Assembly: GCF_900100955.1 (NCBI RefSeq)
Contig: NZ_FNCC01000016.1
Coordinates: forward strand, 124,001-188,000
Source: Lentzea fradiae
Lineage (GTDB): Bacteria > Actinomycetota > Actinomycetes > Mycobacteriales > Pseudonocardiaceae
Length of the DNA: 64,000 bases
Direction: 5' to 3'
Position numbers and translations under genes: made by a program. Positions 40,893 to 50,099 of the stretch are shown one piece after another. A model generated the notes under the pieces. It was not told the origin of the DNA. It was given only the letters and a program-made list of their open reading frames with translations, and did not search any database. Position 1 is the stretch's first letter, and each line of letters begins with the position of its first letter.

Positions 40893-41795
40893 ATGCGACT
40901 CGATGGTGTGCTGTTCTTCCCGGTGACGCCCTTCGACACCGAGGGGAACATCGCCTACGACGTGCTGGCCGAGCACATCGAGCACGGTGTCTCCGCCGGA
41001 CCGGGCGCGGTGTTCGTCGCGTGCGGCACCGGCGAGTTCCACGCGCTGGGCCTGGAGGAGTTCGAACGGGCGGTCGCCGTGGCGGTCGAGACCACGGCGG
41101 GCAGGGTGCCCGTGTTCGCGGGTGCGGGAGGCTCGGTCGTCGCGACCAAGGAGTTCATCCGGGCCGCTGAACGCTCCGGCGCCGACGGCGTCCTGCTCCT
41201 GCCGCCCTACCTGGTCACCAGCCCCGACGCCGGTCTCGTGCGGTACGTGGCCGAGTCCGCCGCCGTCACCGGGTTGCCGATCATCGTGTACCAGCGCAAC
41301 AACGCGCGGTTCACCCCGGAGTCCGCCGTCGAGGTCGCGCGGATCCCGAACGTCGTGGGCTTCAAGGACGGCCTCGGAGACCTCGACCAGATGCAGCGCG
41401 TCGTGCTCGCGGTCCGCGCCGCCGTCGACAAGCCGTTCCAGTTCTTCAACGGCCTGCCCACCGCGGAGATGACGCAGCTCGCGTACCGGGGCATCGGCGT
41501 CGAGCTGTACTCGTCGGCGGTGTTCTGCTTCGCACCGGAGATCTCGATCGGCTTCTACAACGCCGTGCGCGTGGGTGACACCGAGCTGACGAACCGCTTC
41601 CTGCACGAGTTCTACAAGCCTCTCGTCGAGCTGCGCGACAAGGTCCCCGGCTACGCCGTCTCGCTGGTCAAGGCGGCGGTGCGGGCGAACGGCCTCGACG
41701 TCGGCGGCGTGCGCGCGCCGCTCGCCGACCCGTCGGACGAGCACCTCGCCGCCCTCGACAAGATCATCGCCGCCGGCCGGGCCCTGCTGGCCTGA
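40893..41795 (+). CDS. kdgD: 5-dehydro-4-deoxyglucarate dehydratase
   Basis: A 300-residue TIM-barrel enzyme of the dihydrodipicolinate synthase family. GVLFFPVTPFD, ACGTGEFHALG (the carboxylate-binding loop), IIVYQRNN with the catalytic Tyr (about residue 133) and NVVGFKDGLGDL with the Schiff-base Lys (about 158) are in place; YQRNN and the FFNGLPTAE segment fit the glucarate branch. It dehydrates and decarboxylates 5-keto-4-deoxyglucarate to 2-oxoglutarate semialdehyde. The ribosome site is weak (GTAGGT just upstream), consistent with translation once coupled to the lost permease gene. It is 9 nt from gudD. Confidence 0.88.
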   Translation: MRLDGVLFFPVTPFDTEGNIAYDVLAEHIEHGVSAGPGAVFVACGTGEFHALGLEEFERAVAVAVETTAGRVPVFAGAGGSVVATKEFIRAAERSGADGVLLLPPYLVTSPDAGLVRYVAESAAVTGLPIIVYQRNNARFTPESAVEVARIPNVVGFKDGLGDLDQMQRVVLAVRAAVDKPFQFFNGLPTAEMTQLAYRGIGVELYSSAVFCFAPEISIGFYNAVRVGDTELTNRFLHEFYKPLVELRDKVPGYAVSLVKAAVRANGLDVGGVRAPLADPSDEHLAALDKIIAAGRALLA

Positions 41796-41804
41796 GGGGG
41801 AACC

Positions 41805-43064
41805 GTGAAGATCACCGAGATCGTCCTGACGCCCGTCGCCTTCCGCGACCCGCCGCTGCTGAACGCGGCCGGAGTGCACGAGCCGTGGGCGCTGCGCACG
41901 ATCGTCGAGGTGCACACCGACGAAGGCATCTCAGGGCTGGGGGAGACGTACGGCGACCTCGCACACCTGGAGCGCTCACGGTCCGTTGTGGACGCTCTGA
42001 TCGGTCTGGACGTCTTCGCCCTCAACGAGATGCACGCACGGGTCGCGGCCCTGTTGGGCGGCGAGGTCGGGCTGGACAAGCACGGGCTGACGGGCGACAT
42101 CACCGCCGAAAGCACCGTGGACCGCGTGTACTCGCCGTTCGAGGTCGCCTGCCTGGACATCCAGGGCAAGGCGCTGGGACGCCCGGTCCACGACCTGCTG
42201 GGCGGCGCTGTCCGGTCGGCCGTGCCGTACTCCGCCTACCTGTTCTACAAGTGGGCAGGGCACCCCGGCGGCGAGCCGGACGAGTGGGGTGAGGCCGTTG
42301 ACCCCGCCGGGATCGTGGCGCAGGCCCGCACGCTGGTCGACGCGTACGGGTTCGGGTCGATCAAGCTCAAGGGCGGTGTCTTCCCGCCAGAGCAGGAGGT
42401 CGAGGCGATCCGGGCGTTGCGCGAGGCGTTCCCGGACCACCCGCTGCGGCTCGACCCCAACGCGGCCTGGACGCCCGCGACGTCGCTGAAGGTCGCCCGG
42501 GAGCTCGACGGGGTGCTGGAGTACCTGGAAGACCCGACACCGGACATTCCCGGCATGGCCGAAGTCGCCGCGACGGCCCCGATGCCGCTGGCCACCAACA
42601 TGTGCGTCGTCGCGTTCGAGCACCTCCGGCCGTCGGTGGAGCGGAACGCCGTGCAGGTGGTCCTGTCCGACCACCACTACTGGGGTGGCCTGCAGCGGTC
42701 ACGGCAGCTCGGCATGATCTGCCAGACGTTCGGCATCGGCCTGTCGATGCACTCGAACTCGCACCTCGGCATCTCGCTGGCCGCGATGACGCACCTCGCC
42801 GCCGCCACGCCGAACCTGAACTATGCCTGCGACACGCACTACCCGTGGAACGCGGCCGACGAGGTGGTCGAGCCCGGTGTCCTGTCCTTCGTGGACGGAG
42901 CCGTGCCGGTGCCCAAGTCGCCGGGGCTCGGTGTCTCGCTCGACCGCGACGCGCTGGCCCGGCTCGCCGAGAACTACACCCGGTGCGGCATCACGGCCCG
43001 CGACGACACGAGCTACATGCGCAAGTTCGACCCGAGCTACGAGAGGAAGCGACCCCGGTGGTGA
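41805..43064 (+). CDS. gudD: Glucarate dehydratase
   Basis: A 419-residue enolase-superfamily enzyme. SAYLFYKWAGHPG, SIKLKGGVFPPEQE with the KxK catalytic lysines near residue 188, LRLDPNAAWTPATS and EYLEDPT as metal ligands, LATNMCVVAFEHL, DHHYWGGL and the catalytic His in SMHSNSHLGIS all fit glucarate dehydratase. It converts D-glucarate (and idarate) to 5-keto-4-deoxyglucarate, the kdgD substrate. The GTG is preceded by GAGGGGGA. Its stop overlaps the next start as GTGA. Confidence 0.92.
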   Translation: MKITEIVLTPVAFRDPPLLNAAGVHEPWALRTIVEVHTDEGISGLGETYGDLAHLERSRSVVDALIGLDVFALNEMHARVAALLGGEVGLDKHGLTGDITAESTVDRVYSPFEVACLDIQGKALGRPVHDLLGGAVRSAVPYSAYLFYKWAGHPGGEPDEWGEAVDPAGIVAQARTLVDAYGFGSIKLKGGVFPPEQEVEAIRALREAFPDHPLRLDPNAAWTPATSLKVARELDGVLEYLEDPTPDIPGMAEVAATAPMPLATNMCVVAFEHLRPSVERNAVQVVLSDHHYWGGLQRSRQLGMICQTFGIGLSMHSNSHLGISLAAMTHLAAATPNLNYACDTHYPWNAADEVVEPGVLSFVDGAVPVPKSPGLGVSLDRDALARLAENYTRCGITARDDTSYMRKFDPSYERKRPRW

Positions 43065-44194
43065 AGTCGGTTGTCCACGCGTATCCGTGGGACCTGATCG
43101 GTGACCCGGACGCCGTGGCGCGCTACCAACGCCTCGGCGTCGACGCCATCGCTCTGGCCGCGTCGTACCACACAGTGCGGGCCGCGACACCGCTGCACCC
43201 GGTGCATCGGCTGGTCGACGCCCGGCACGCCGCGCTTTACCTGCCGGTGCGTGCCGAGAAGTACGGGCGACTTGTGCCAGCCGAACCGTCCTGGATGGAC
43301 GGTTCTGACTCGTTCGGCGAAGCGTCCGCACTGGTGCGCGGTGCCGGGTTGCCGGTGTACGCGTGGACTGTGCTGACGCACAACTCGCGCTTGGGCGACC
43401 TGCACCCGGACGTGACCGTGGTGAACGCGTTCGGCGACCGCTACCCGTACGCGCTGTGCACCTCCCAGCCGGACGTGGTCGAGTACGCGTCCGCGCTGGT
43501 CTCCGAGGTGCTGGAACTCGGTGCGCCGGACGGGGTCATCCTGGAAGCCTGCGGGCCGCTCGGGTTCTTCCACGGCGGCCACCACGAGAAGACCGAGGGC
43601 ACCGACTGGAACGCGGTGCAGCAGAAGCTCCTCTCGCTCTGCTTCTGCGGTTCGTGCACCGCCCTGTACGCCGACCCGGAGGCACTGCGCGCCGCCGTCC
43701 GGGCCGGTGTCGACCGCGGCGCTCCCAGCGTCGAGGAAGCGTTGGGGGCGCTCGCGGACGACGTCCGGTCCGTGCGCACCGGAGCGGTGCGGGCGTTGCG
43801 GCGCAAGCTCGTCAGCCAGATCCGTGCCGCGGCGCCCTCGGTCCGCGTCGGCCTGCACGTGACAGCGGACCCGTGGGGCACCGGGCCGTTCGCGACCGTC
43901 GCCGGGGGAGTGGACGCCGACGTCGACGTCCTCACGGCGATGTGCTGGCCCGGCTCGGAGGTCGCGGTGCCCGGCATCGAGGCGCTGCGGGCGGTCGCGC
44001 CGGACACCCGGATCGCCGCGTACGTGCTGGGGTTGCCGCCGAAGCCCGCGGACGGGGCCGTGCTGACGAAGGAATGGCTGGCGTACCTCGACGCCGGGGT
44101 GGAGGAGTTCCACCTCTATCACGGAGGACTGGCGTCCGCTGCCCGCCTGGAGGCGCTGCGCGAGGCCGTCACCGCCGTGTCGCGGCAACTGTGA
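43061..44194 (+). CDS. Unrecognised protein of the uronate cluster, TIM-barrel-like
   Basis: A 377-residue soluble protein that I cannot name. It alternates beta strands and helices as a (beta/alpha)8 barrel would. Possible active-site segments at strand ends are HAYPWDLIGD, ASYHTVRAATP, YAWTVLTHNSRLG, LEACGPLGFFHGGHHEKTEG, LHVTADPWG and FHLYHGG. The block LSLCFCGSC carries three cysteines in a row pattern that could bind metal. The layout recalls uncharacterised glycoside-hydrolase-like barrels, so it may release uronic acids from an oligosaccharide or act on a sugar acid. GTG 43061 (or 43058) overlaps the gudD stop, so it belongs to the operon. No signal peptide: it acts inside the cell. 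Confidence 0.65.
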   Translation: MKSVVHAYPWDLIGDPDAVARYQRLGVDAIALAASYHTVRAATPLHPVHRLVDARHAALYLPVRAEKYGRLVPAEPSWMDGSDSFGEASALVRGAGLPVYAWTVLTHNSRLGDLHPDVTVVNAFGDRYPYALCTSQPDVVEYASALVSEVLELGAPDGVILEACGPLGFFHGGHHEKTEGTDWNAVQQKLLSLCFCGSCTALYADPEALRAAVRAGVDRGAPSVEEALGALADDVRSVRTGAVRALRRKLVSQIRAAAPSVRVGLHVTADPWGTGPFATVAGGVDADVDVLTAMCWPGSEVAVPGIEALRAVAPDTRIAAYVLGLPPKPADGAVLTKEWLAYLDAGVEEFHLYHGGLASAARLEALREAVTAVSRQL

Positions 44195-44241
44195 AGGGAA
44201 GTCGCTGCAACCCGTCGTGGCCGCGGTTCCGTCCTTGGTGC

Positions 44242-44727
44242 ATGAGGCACATAGGAACCGTAGTTGGCACTGGCGTCCTGCTGCTGGTCATCTCGGCCTG
44301 TGGCAGTGCGCAGAACGCGAGCACCGGTGCGGGTGGCGGTCCGACGTTGCCCACCGCCGCGCCGACCGCGCCGTCGGAGCCCTCCGAGGCGCCACCCGGC
44401 ATCGCCCCCGGTGAGCTGCCGCCGGACGGCAAACCCGTCACGAAGATCGACGCCAGCAACCTGGCGCCCGACCAGCCGCGCACCGCGTGGACGCAGGGCG
44501 ACGGCAAGACCCTCGGCGTCATCGGTCAGGAAGGCGGCTGTGGCAAGGCCAGCGCGTCCGTGCTGGAGGAGACCGCGCAGTCGGTGAAGGTCGAGCTGGT
44601 CGAGACCACGCCACTGACCAAGCAGATGTGCACCATGGACATCCGCTTCCCCCCGCTGACGGTGCAGCTGGCCGAACCCCTCGGTGAACGCACGCTCGTG
44701 CTGACGTCACGGCAGGAGCAGAAGTAG
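44242..44727 (+). CDS. Small lipoprotein, paralogue of the next gene
   Basis: A 161-residue exported lipoprotein. The signal peptide RHIGTVVGTGVLLLVISAC ends in the lipobox ISAC, followed by a Pro/Ala/Ser-rich linker to about residue 65. The C-terminal domain (GGCGKASASVLEETAQSVKV, KQMCTMDIRFPPLTVQLAEPLGERTLVL) has two cysteines, likely one disulfide, and aligns with the C-terminal domain of the gene at 44826. The function is unknown. The frame continues upstream past 44242, but only this ATG gives a proper signal peptide. A strong terminator follows. Confidence 0.75.
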   Translation: MRHIGTVVGTGVLLLVISACGSAQNASTGAGGGPTLPTAAPTAPSEPSEAPPGIAPGELPPDGKPVTKIDASNLAPDQPRTAWTQGDGKTLGVIGQEGGCGKASASVLEETAQSVKVELVETTPLTKQMCTMDIRFPPLTVQLAEPLGERTLVLTSRQEQK

Positions 44728-44741
44728 ACCTCCCTCCCCCT

Positions 44742-44778
44742 GGTGCCCGGCCGGCACCTGCCCCGCCGGCCGGGCACC
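44742..44778 (+). terminator. Hairpin terminator between the two lipoproteins
   Basis: GGTGCCCGGCCGGC (44742-44755) pairs perfectly with GCCGGCCGGGCACC (44765-44778) around 9 nt, 14 nt after the stop codon. Confidence 0.85.
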
Positions 44779-44825
44779 GCCCACTTCACCGGGACCCCTT
44801 GTCCCGGTTTGCGAGGATGGTGCGC

Positions 44826-45356
44826 ATGAGAAACGCCGTCGCTGTCGTTGCTCTCGCCGCCCTGCTCACCGGCTGCTCGTCCGGCACACCCGGAGCCGGC
44901 TCGCAGGAGTCCGGCTCGCCGGGGTCCGGGTCCGCGACGGGCACGTCCGCACCGGGTTCGACCGGCTCGTCCGGCACGAACCCCACGGACACCACGGTGC
45001 GGCCGCCCGTCTCCATCTCGGAGCAGAAGCCCGTCGTACCGCCCGACGCCACGCCCGTACCGGGCGACAAGGTCAATGCGACATCGTTGTCAGACCTCTA
45101 CCGCGCCGAGGCGTACGTCTTCGGCGACGGCCGTGACGTCGAGGTCTTCGGCCTCGGCGGCAACTGCAAGGAGGCGCGCGCGGAGGTGACCGCCGAGTCC
45201 GCCCAGGTCGTCCAGATCACCTTGGTCACGGTCACCAAGCAGCCTCCCGGCACGATGTGCACGCACGAGGTGCGTCAGGTACCGCTGACCGTCCGGCTCT
45301 CCGCGCCGCTGGGAGACCGGCAGCTCGCGCTCGACGTCAGGGAAGAGATGGGCTGA
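44826..45356 (+). CDS. Small lipoprotein, paralogue of the previous gene
   Basis: A 176-residue exported lipoprotein. The signal peptide RNAVAVVALAALLTGC ends in the lipobox LTGC (Cys near 17), then a Gly/Ser/Thr-rich linker to about residue 70. The C-terminal domain (GNCKEARAEVTAESAQVV, TMCTHEVRQVPLTVRLSAPLGDRQLAL) aligns with that of the gene at 44242, including both cysteines and PLTV.L..PLG.R. They arose by tandem duplication and diverged mainly in the linker. It lies 4 nt before the alpha/beta hydrolase gene, so those two are probably co-transcribed. Confidence 0.75.
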   Translation: MRNAVAVVALAALLTGCSSGTPGAGSQESGSPGSGSATGTSAPGSTGSSGTNPTDTTVRPPVSISEQKPVVPPDATPVPGDKVNATSLSDLYRAEAYVFGDGRDVEVFGLGGNCKEARAEVTAESAQVVQITLVTVTKQPPGTMCTHEVRQVPLTVRLSAPLGDRQLALDVREEMG

Positions 45357-45359
45357 CAC

Positions 45360-46181
45360 GTGGATCTTCGGCTGGGAGACCGCACGCTGCGCGTGTACGA
45401 CCACGGTGACGGCGTGCCGGTGTTCTGGCACCACGGCACACCCAACCTCGGCCTGCCACCGGAACCGCTGTTCCGGCCGGGTGTGCGCTGGGTGTCGTAC
45501 GACAGACCTGGCTACGGCGGGTCGACCCCGGTACCGGACCGCACGGTCGCGTCCGCCGCAGCTGATATATCGCATATCGCCGACGCGCTCGACATTCCGC
45601 GGTTCGGGGTCTTCGGACACTCCGGCGGCGCACCACACGCCCTCGCGTGCGCCGCCCTGCTCCCGGACCGCGTGACCGCCGTCGTCGCCGGCGCGTCCCT
45701 CGCCCCGTTCGGCGCCGGCGGCCTCGACTGGTTCGACGGCATGGTCGCCTCGGGGAAGGCGTCGCTGCGGGCCGCCGCCGCGGGCCGGGAGGAGAAGGAA
45801 CGGCACGAGAGCTCCGGCGTCGAGTACGAGATGGAGTTCACCGAGGCCGACCTCGCCACGTTGCGAGGCAAGTGGTCGTGGTTCGGGAAGGTCGTCGAGC
45901 CCGCGCTGAGCAACGGCCCCGGCCCGTTGATCGACGACGACCTCGCCTACGTCCGGCCGTGGGGCTTCGACCCGGCGTCCATCACCGTGCCGGCCCTCCT
46001 GCTGCACGGCGGGCGCGACGGCATCTGCCCGCCTTCGCACGGCCGGTGGCTCGCGTCCCGCATCCCGGGGGCGGAGCTGCGCCTGACCCCGGACGACGGC
46101 CACATCTCGGTGCTGGACCACGCGCAAGCCGCACTCGACTGGCTCCTGGCGCACTCGACGTCGACAGCTCCGCAAGCTTGA
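45360..46181 (+). CDS. Alpha/beta hydrolase
   Basis: A 273-residue cytoplasmic alpha/beta-fold hydrolase. The oxyanion motif FWHHGTPN lies near residue 23, SYDRPGYGGS near 50, the nucleophile elbow GVFGHSGGAPHAL near 87 with Ser, LLLHGGRDGICP holds the acid residue and PDDGHISVLD the catalytic His. The substrate is unknown. The GTG start is 3 nt after the lipoprotein stop. A GATATATC palindrome at 45564-45571 lies inside the gene (reading ADISHI, with a rare ATA codon). The last codons merge into a GTCGAC-rich stretch. Confidence 0.83.
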   Translation: MDLRLGDRTLRVYDHGDGVPVFWHHGTPNLGLPPEPLFRPGVRWVSYDRPGYGGSTPVPDRTVASAAADISHIADALDIPRFGVFGHSGGAPHALACAALLPDRVTAVVAGASLAPFGAGGLDWFDGMVASGKASLRAAAAGREEKERHESSGVEYEMEFTEADLATLRGKWSWFGKVVEPALSNGPGPLIDDDLAYVRPWGFDPASITVPALLLHGGRDGICPPSHGRWLASRIPGAELRLTPDDGHISVLDHAQAALDWLLAHSTSTAPQA

Positions 46182-46460
46182 GGTTGATCGCGTCAACGTC
46201 GAGGTCGACTCGGGCAACATCGACGTGATGACGACGGACGTCGACAGCGCTCTCCGCAGTCGACGTCGTGGTTGATGCTGTGGTTGACGTGGTGGTCGAC
46301 ATCGACGGCGTCCACATTGACCCACTGCCGACATTGATCAGGCCGTCGACATCAACGTCGACATCGACGTTGACGACCTGGTTGACAGCGGTGTCCGGTC
46401 GACATCGACATAGACATCACGTCGACATCGACGTCAGGCACGTCGCACCTGGATCAACGC
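46182..46460. repeat. Non-coding array of GTCGAC / GACATCGACGT words
   Basis: The gap of 327 bases before the fumarase stop holds no supported gene. GTCGAC occurs nine times between 46159 and 46436, often within GTCGACATCGACGT or GTCAACGTCG. One segment, TCAACGTCGA-CA-TCGACGTTGA (46352-46373), is a perfect inverted repeat. Frames through it give only low-complexity VD or ST runs. Confidence 0.6.
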
Positions 46461-46499
46461 GACGCCCCCGGCCGAACGCGAGGTTCGGCCGGGGGCGTC
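46461..46499 (-). terminator. Hairpin terminator of the fumarase gene
   Basis: GACGCCCCCGGCCGAAC (46461-46477) pairs perfectly with its complement at 46483-46499 around 5 nt. It lies 9 nt past the fumarase stop on the minus strand. Confidence 0.88.
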
Positions 46500-46508
46500 A
46501 AGCCGGGT

Positions 46509-48173
<1,665 letters not shown>

Positions 48174-48285
48174 AACTCCAACGGTGTGCAGTTCGGATCA
48201 GAAAACCGTACCGCCACCAAAGGGACGTATCGGTGTGATCCCCGACCACCGCGGTGTTCTGTGGCCCACAGCCGCCCGTGAACGC

Positions 48286-48322
48286 GGAAGGCCGGGGCAG
48301 CCCCCGGCTGCCCCGACCTTCC
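48286..48322 (-). terminator. Hairpin terminator of the sigma factor gene
   Basis: A 17-bp stem (48286-48302 with 48306-48322) around a 3-nt loop has one mismatch on the plus strand that becomes a G-U pair on the minus strand, so it serves the minus-strand sigma gene. It lies in the 273-bp gap before the fumarase start. Confidence 0.75.
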
Positions 48323-48446
48323 TTCGGGTGCGCGCTCTTCTCACGAAGGGCGTCGCATGGCTCTGGTAACGCCCGACCGTGCCGTGAGTTGAGTCACAAG
48401 TCAATACTGCCGGTCAGGTGAGACCCGACCGTGACGACCTCCCGGT

Positions 48447-49439
48447 CTACGAGGCGTAGGCGCGCAGCTTCGCGGCGCGTTCGCCCTGGCGGAGCTTGGA
48501 CATGACCTCGCGTTCGATCTGCCGCACGCGCTCGCGCGACAGCCCGAACCGCTTGCCGATCTGGTCCAGGGTGCGCGGCTGGCCGTCCTCCAGGCCGTAG
48601 CGCAGCCGGATGACCGCCTGCTCGCGCGGCTCCAGCGTCGCGAGCACGCGGCGCAGGTCGTCCTGCAGCAGGCCGGAGATGACGGCGCTCTCGGCGTCGG
48701 TCGCGTCCGAGTCCTCGATGAAGTCGCCGAGGGGCGCGTCCTCCTCCGTGCCGACCGGCATGTCCAGCGATACCGGGTCGCGGGCGTGGTCGAGCAGGTC
48801 GGCGACCTTGTCGACCTTGAGACCCGCCTCCTTCGCGAGCTCCTCGTTCGTGGCCTCGCGGCCGAGCGTCTGGTGCAGGTCGCGCTTGATCCGCGCGAGC
48901 TTGTTCACCTGCTCGACGAGGTGGACGGGGAGGCGGATGGTGCGGCCCTGGTCGGCCATGCCGCGGGTGATCGCCTGGCGGATCCACCACGTCGCGTACG
49001 TGGAGAACTTGAAGCCCTTGGTGTAGTCGAACTTCTCCACCGCGCGGATCAGGCCCAGGTTCCCCTCCTGGATCAGGTCCAGCAGCGGCATCCCCCGGCC
49101 GGTGTAGCGCTTGGCCAGCGACACGACGAGCCGCAGGTTGGCCTTGAGCAGGTGGTCCTTGGCGCGCCTGCCGTCGCGGACGAGAGCCCCCAGCTCTTCG
49201 CGACGGGTGGGGGTGAGGCGCTTGGCCGTCTCCATGACGTGCTGCGCGAACACACCGGCCTCGATGCGCTTGGCGAGCTCCACCTCCTCCTCGGCGGTGA
49301 GGAGGGCGGTCTTGCCGATGCCGTTCAGGTAGACTCGAACGAGATCGGCTGCCGGCCCCTGGGCGTCGAGCTCGTGCTCGACGGCGGTGGCGGTGGTGTT
49401 CTCTCCGACTTCACGGTCGGAGATCCTCGTGACGGTCAT
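48447..49439 (-). CDS. RNA polymerase sigma-70 factor, SigB/HrdB-like (group 1/2)
   Basis: A 330-residue sigma factor. Region 1.2 starts at LVRVYLNGIGKTALLTAEEEVELAKRIE, region 2 has DLIQEGNLGLIRAVEKFDY and FSTYATWWIRQAI, region 3 has RLPVHLVEQVNKL, and region 4 ends in GLSRERVRQIEREVMSKL. There is no long acidic N-terminal extension, so it resembles mycobacterial SigB rather than the essential SigA. GGGAGGGAG lies before the ATG at 49439. An ECF-type promoter upstream suggests induction by another sigma factor. Confidence 0.88.
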   Translation of the reverse strand: MTVTRISDREVGENTTATAVEHELDAQGPAADLVRVYLNGIGKTALLTAEEEVELAKRIEAGVFAQHVMETAKRLTPTRREELGALVRDGRRAKDHLLKANLRLVVSLAKRYTGRGMPLLDLIQEGNLGLIRAVEKFDYTKGFKFSTYATWWIRQAITRGMADQGRTIRLPVHLVEQVNKLARIKRDLHQTLGREATNEELAKEAGLKVDKVADLLDHARDPVSLDMPVGTEEDAPLGDFIEDSDATDAESAVISGLLQDDLRRVLATLEPREQAVIRLRYGLEDGQPRTLDQIGKRFGLSRERVRQIEREVMSKLRQGERAAKLRAYAS

Positions 49440-49568
49440 GGATCTCCCTCCCCCTGCTGCGGGCGGCGACGAGTCGCGCTGGCGGTCAAGGCGGCGCTGC
49501 GCTGCGCCCTGGTTGCCGATGGCGACGAGCCCGGTTCGAGCCCGTCTCCATCCGGCCGATACTTGGGT

Positions 49569-49594
49569 AACGAAGTCGATTCCGAATTCGTTCC
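49569..49594 (-). promoter_or_regulatory. SigH/SigR- or SigE-type promoter of the sigma gene
   Basis: On the minus strand GGAAC (49594-49590) and GTT (49571-49569) are separated by 18 bp, the consensus of thiol-stress and envelope-stress ECF sigma factors. It lies 130 bp before the start codon, as at sigB of mycobacteria. Confidence 0.55.
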
Positions 49595-49673
49595 CGGATC
49601 CCACAACCAGAAGACGTCGCCACTGTCACAGCCGTTGCGCGACTAATCTGAGGATTCCCTGAGAACTCTTTCC

Positions 49674-50099
49674 TCAGACCTCCACGAGCACCGTGAACGG
49701 GCCGTCGTTCACGCTCCGCACCAACATGTCGGCCCTGAATCGTCCCGTTTCGACACGCGCGCCCTTTTGCCGCAATTCCTGAACCACAGCGTTCACCAAT
49801 GGCTCCGCGTGTTCGGGCCGGGCGGCCGCCGTCCAGGACGGACGGCGGCCCTTGCGGGTGTCCCCGTACAGGGTGAACTGGCTGACGACCAGCAGTGGAG
49901 CGCCGGTCGACTCGCACGACTGCTCGTCCTCGAGGATGCGCAACCCGTGCAGCTTCTGCGCCATTTTGCGGGCGTGGGCGTCCGTGTCCTCGTGGTGGAC
50001 GCCGAGGAGCACCAGCAATCCGGGCTCGTCGATCGCGCCGATGATCGTTCCGCCGACTTCGACACTCGCCTCTGTGACGCGCGCCACAACCGCTTTCAC
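49674..50099 (-). CDS. dtd: D-aminoacyl-tRNA deacylase
   Basis: A 141-residue proofreading enzyme that hydrolyses D-aminoacyl-tRNAs (and glycyl-tRNA-Ala). KAVVARVTEASV at the start, the SQFTLYGDTRKGRRPSW active-site motif and VNDGPFTVLVE with the Gly-cisPro motif are all present. Its first bases overlap the stop of the methyltransferase gene by 4 (50096-50099), so it is translated as the second gene of that pair. Confidence 0.93.
   Translation of the reverse strand: MKAVVARVTEASVEVGGTIIGAIDEPGLLVLLGVHHEDTDAHARKMAQKLHGLRILEDEQSCESTGAPLLVVSQFTLYGDTRKGRRPSWTAAARPEHAEPLVNAVVQELRQKGARVETGRFRADMLVRSVNDGPFTVLVEV

Noticed and set aside
49527..49545. GGTTCGAGCCC, which resembles a tRNA T-arm
   Set aside because: The flanks do not pair as a T stem and no D arm, anticodon arm or acceptor stem can be formed on either strand. 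I find no tRNA in the window.
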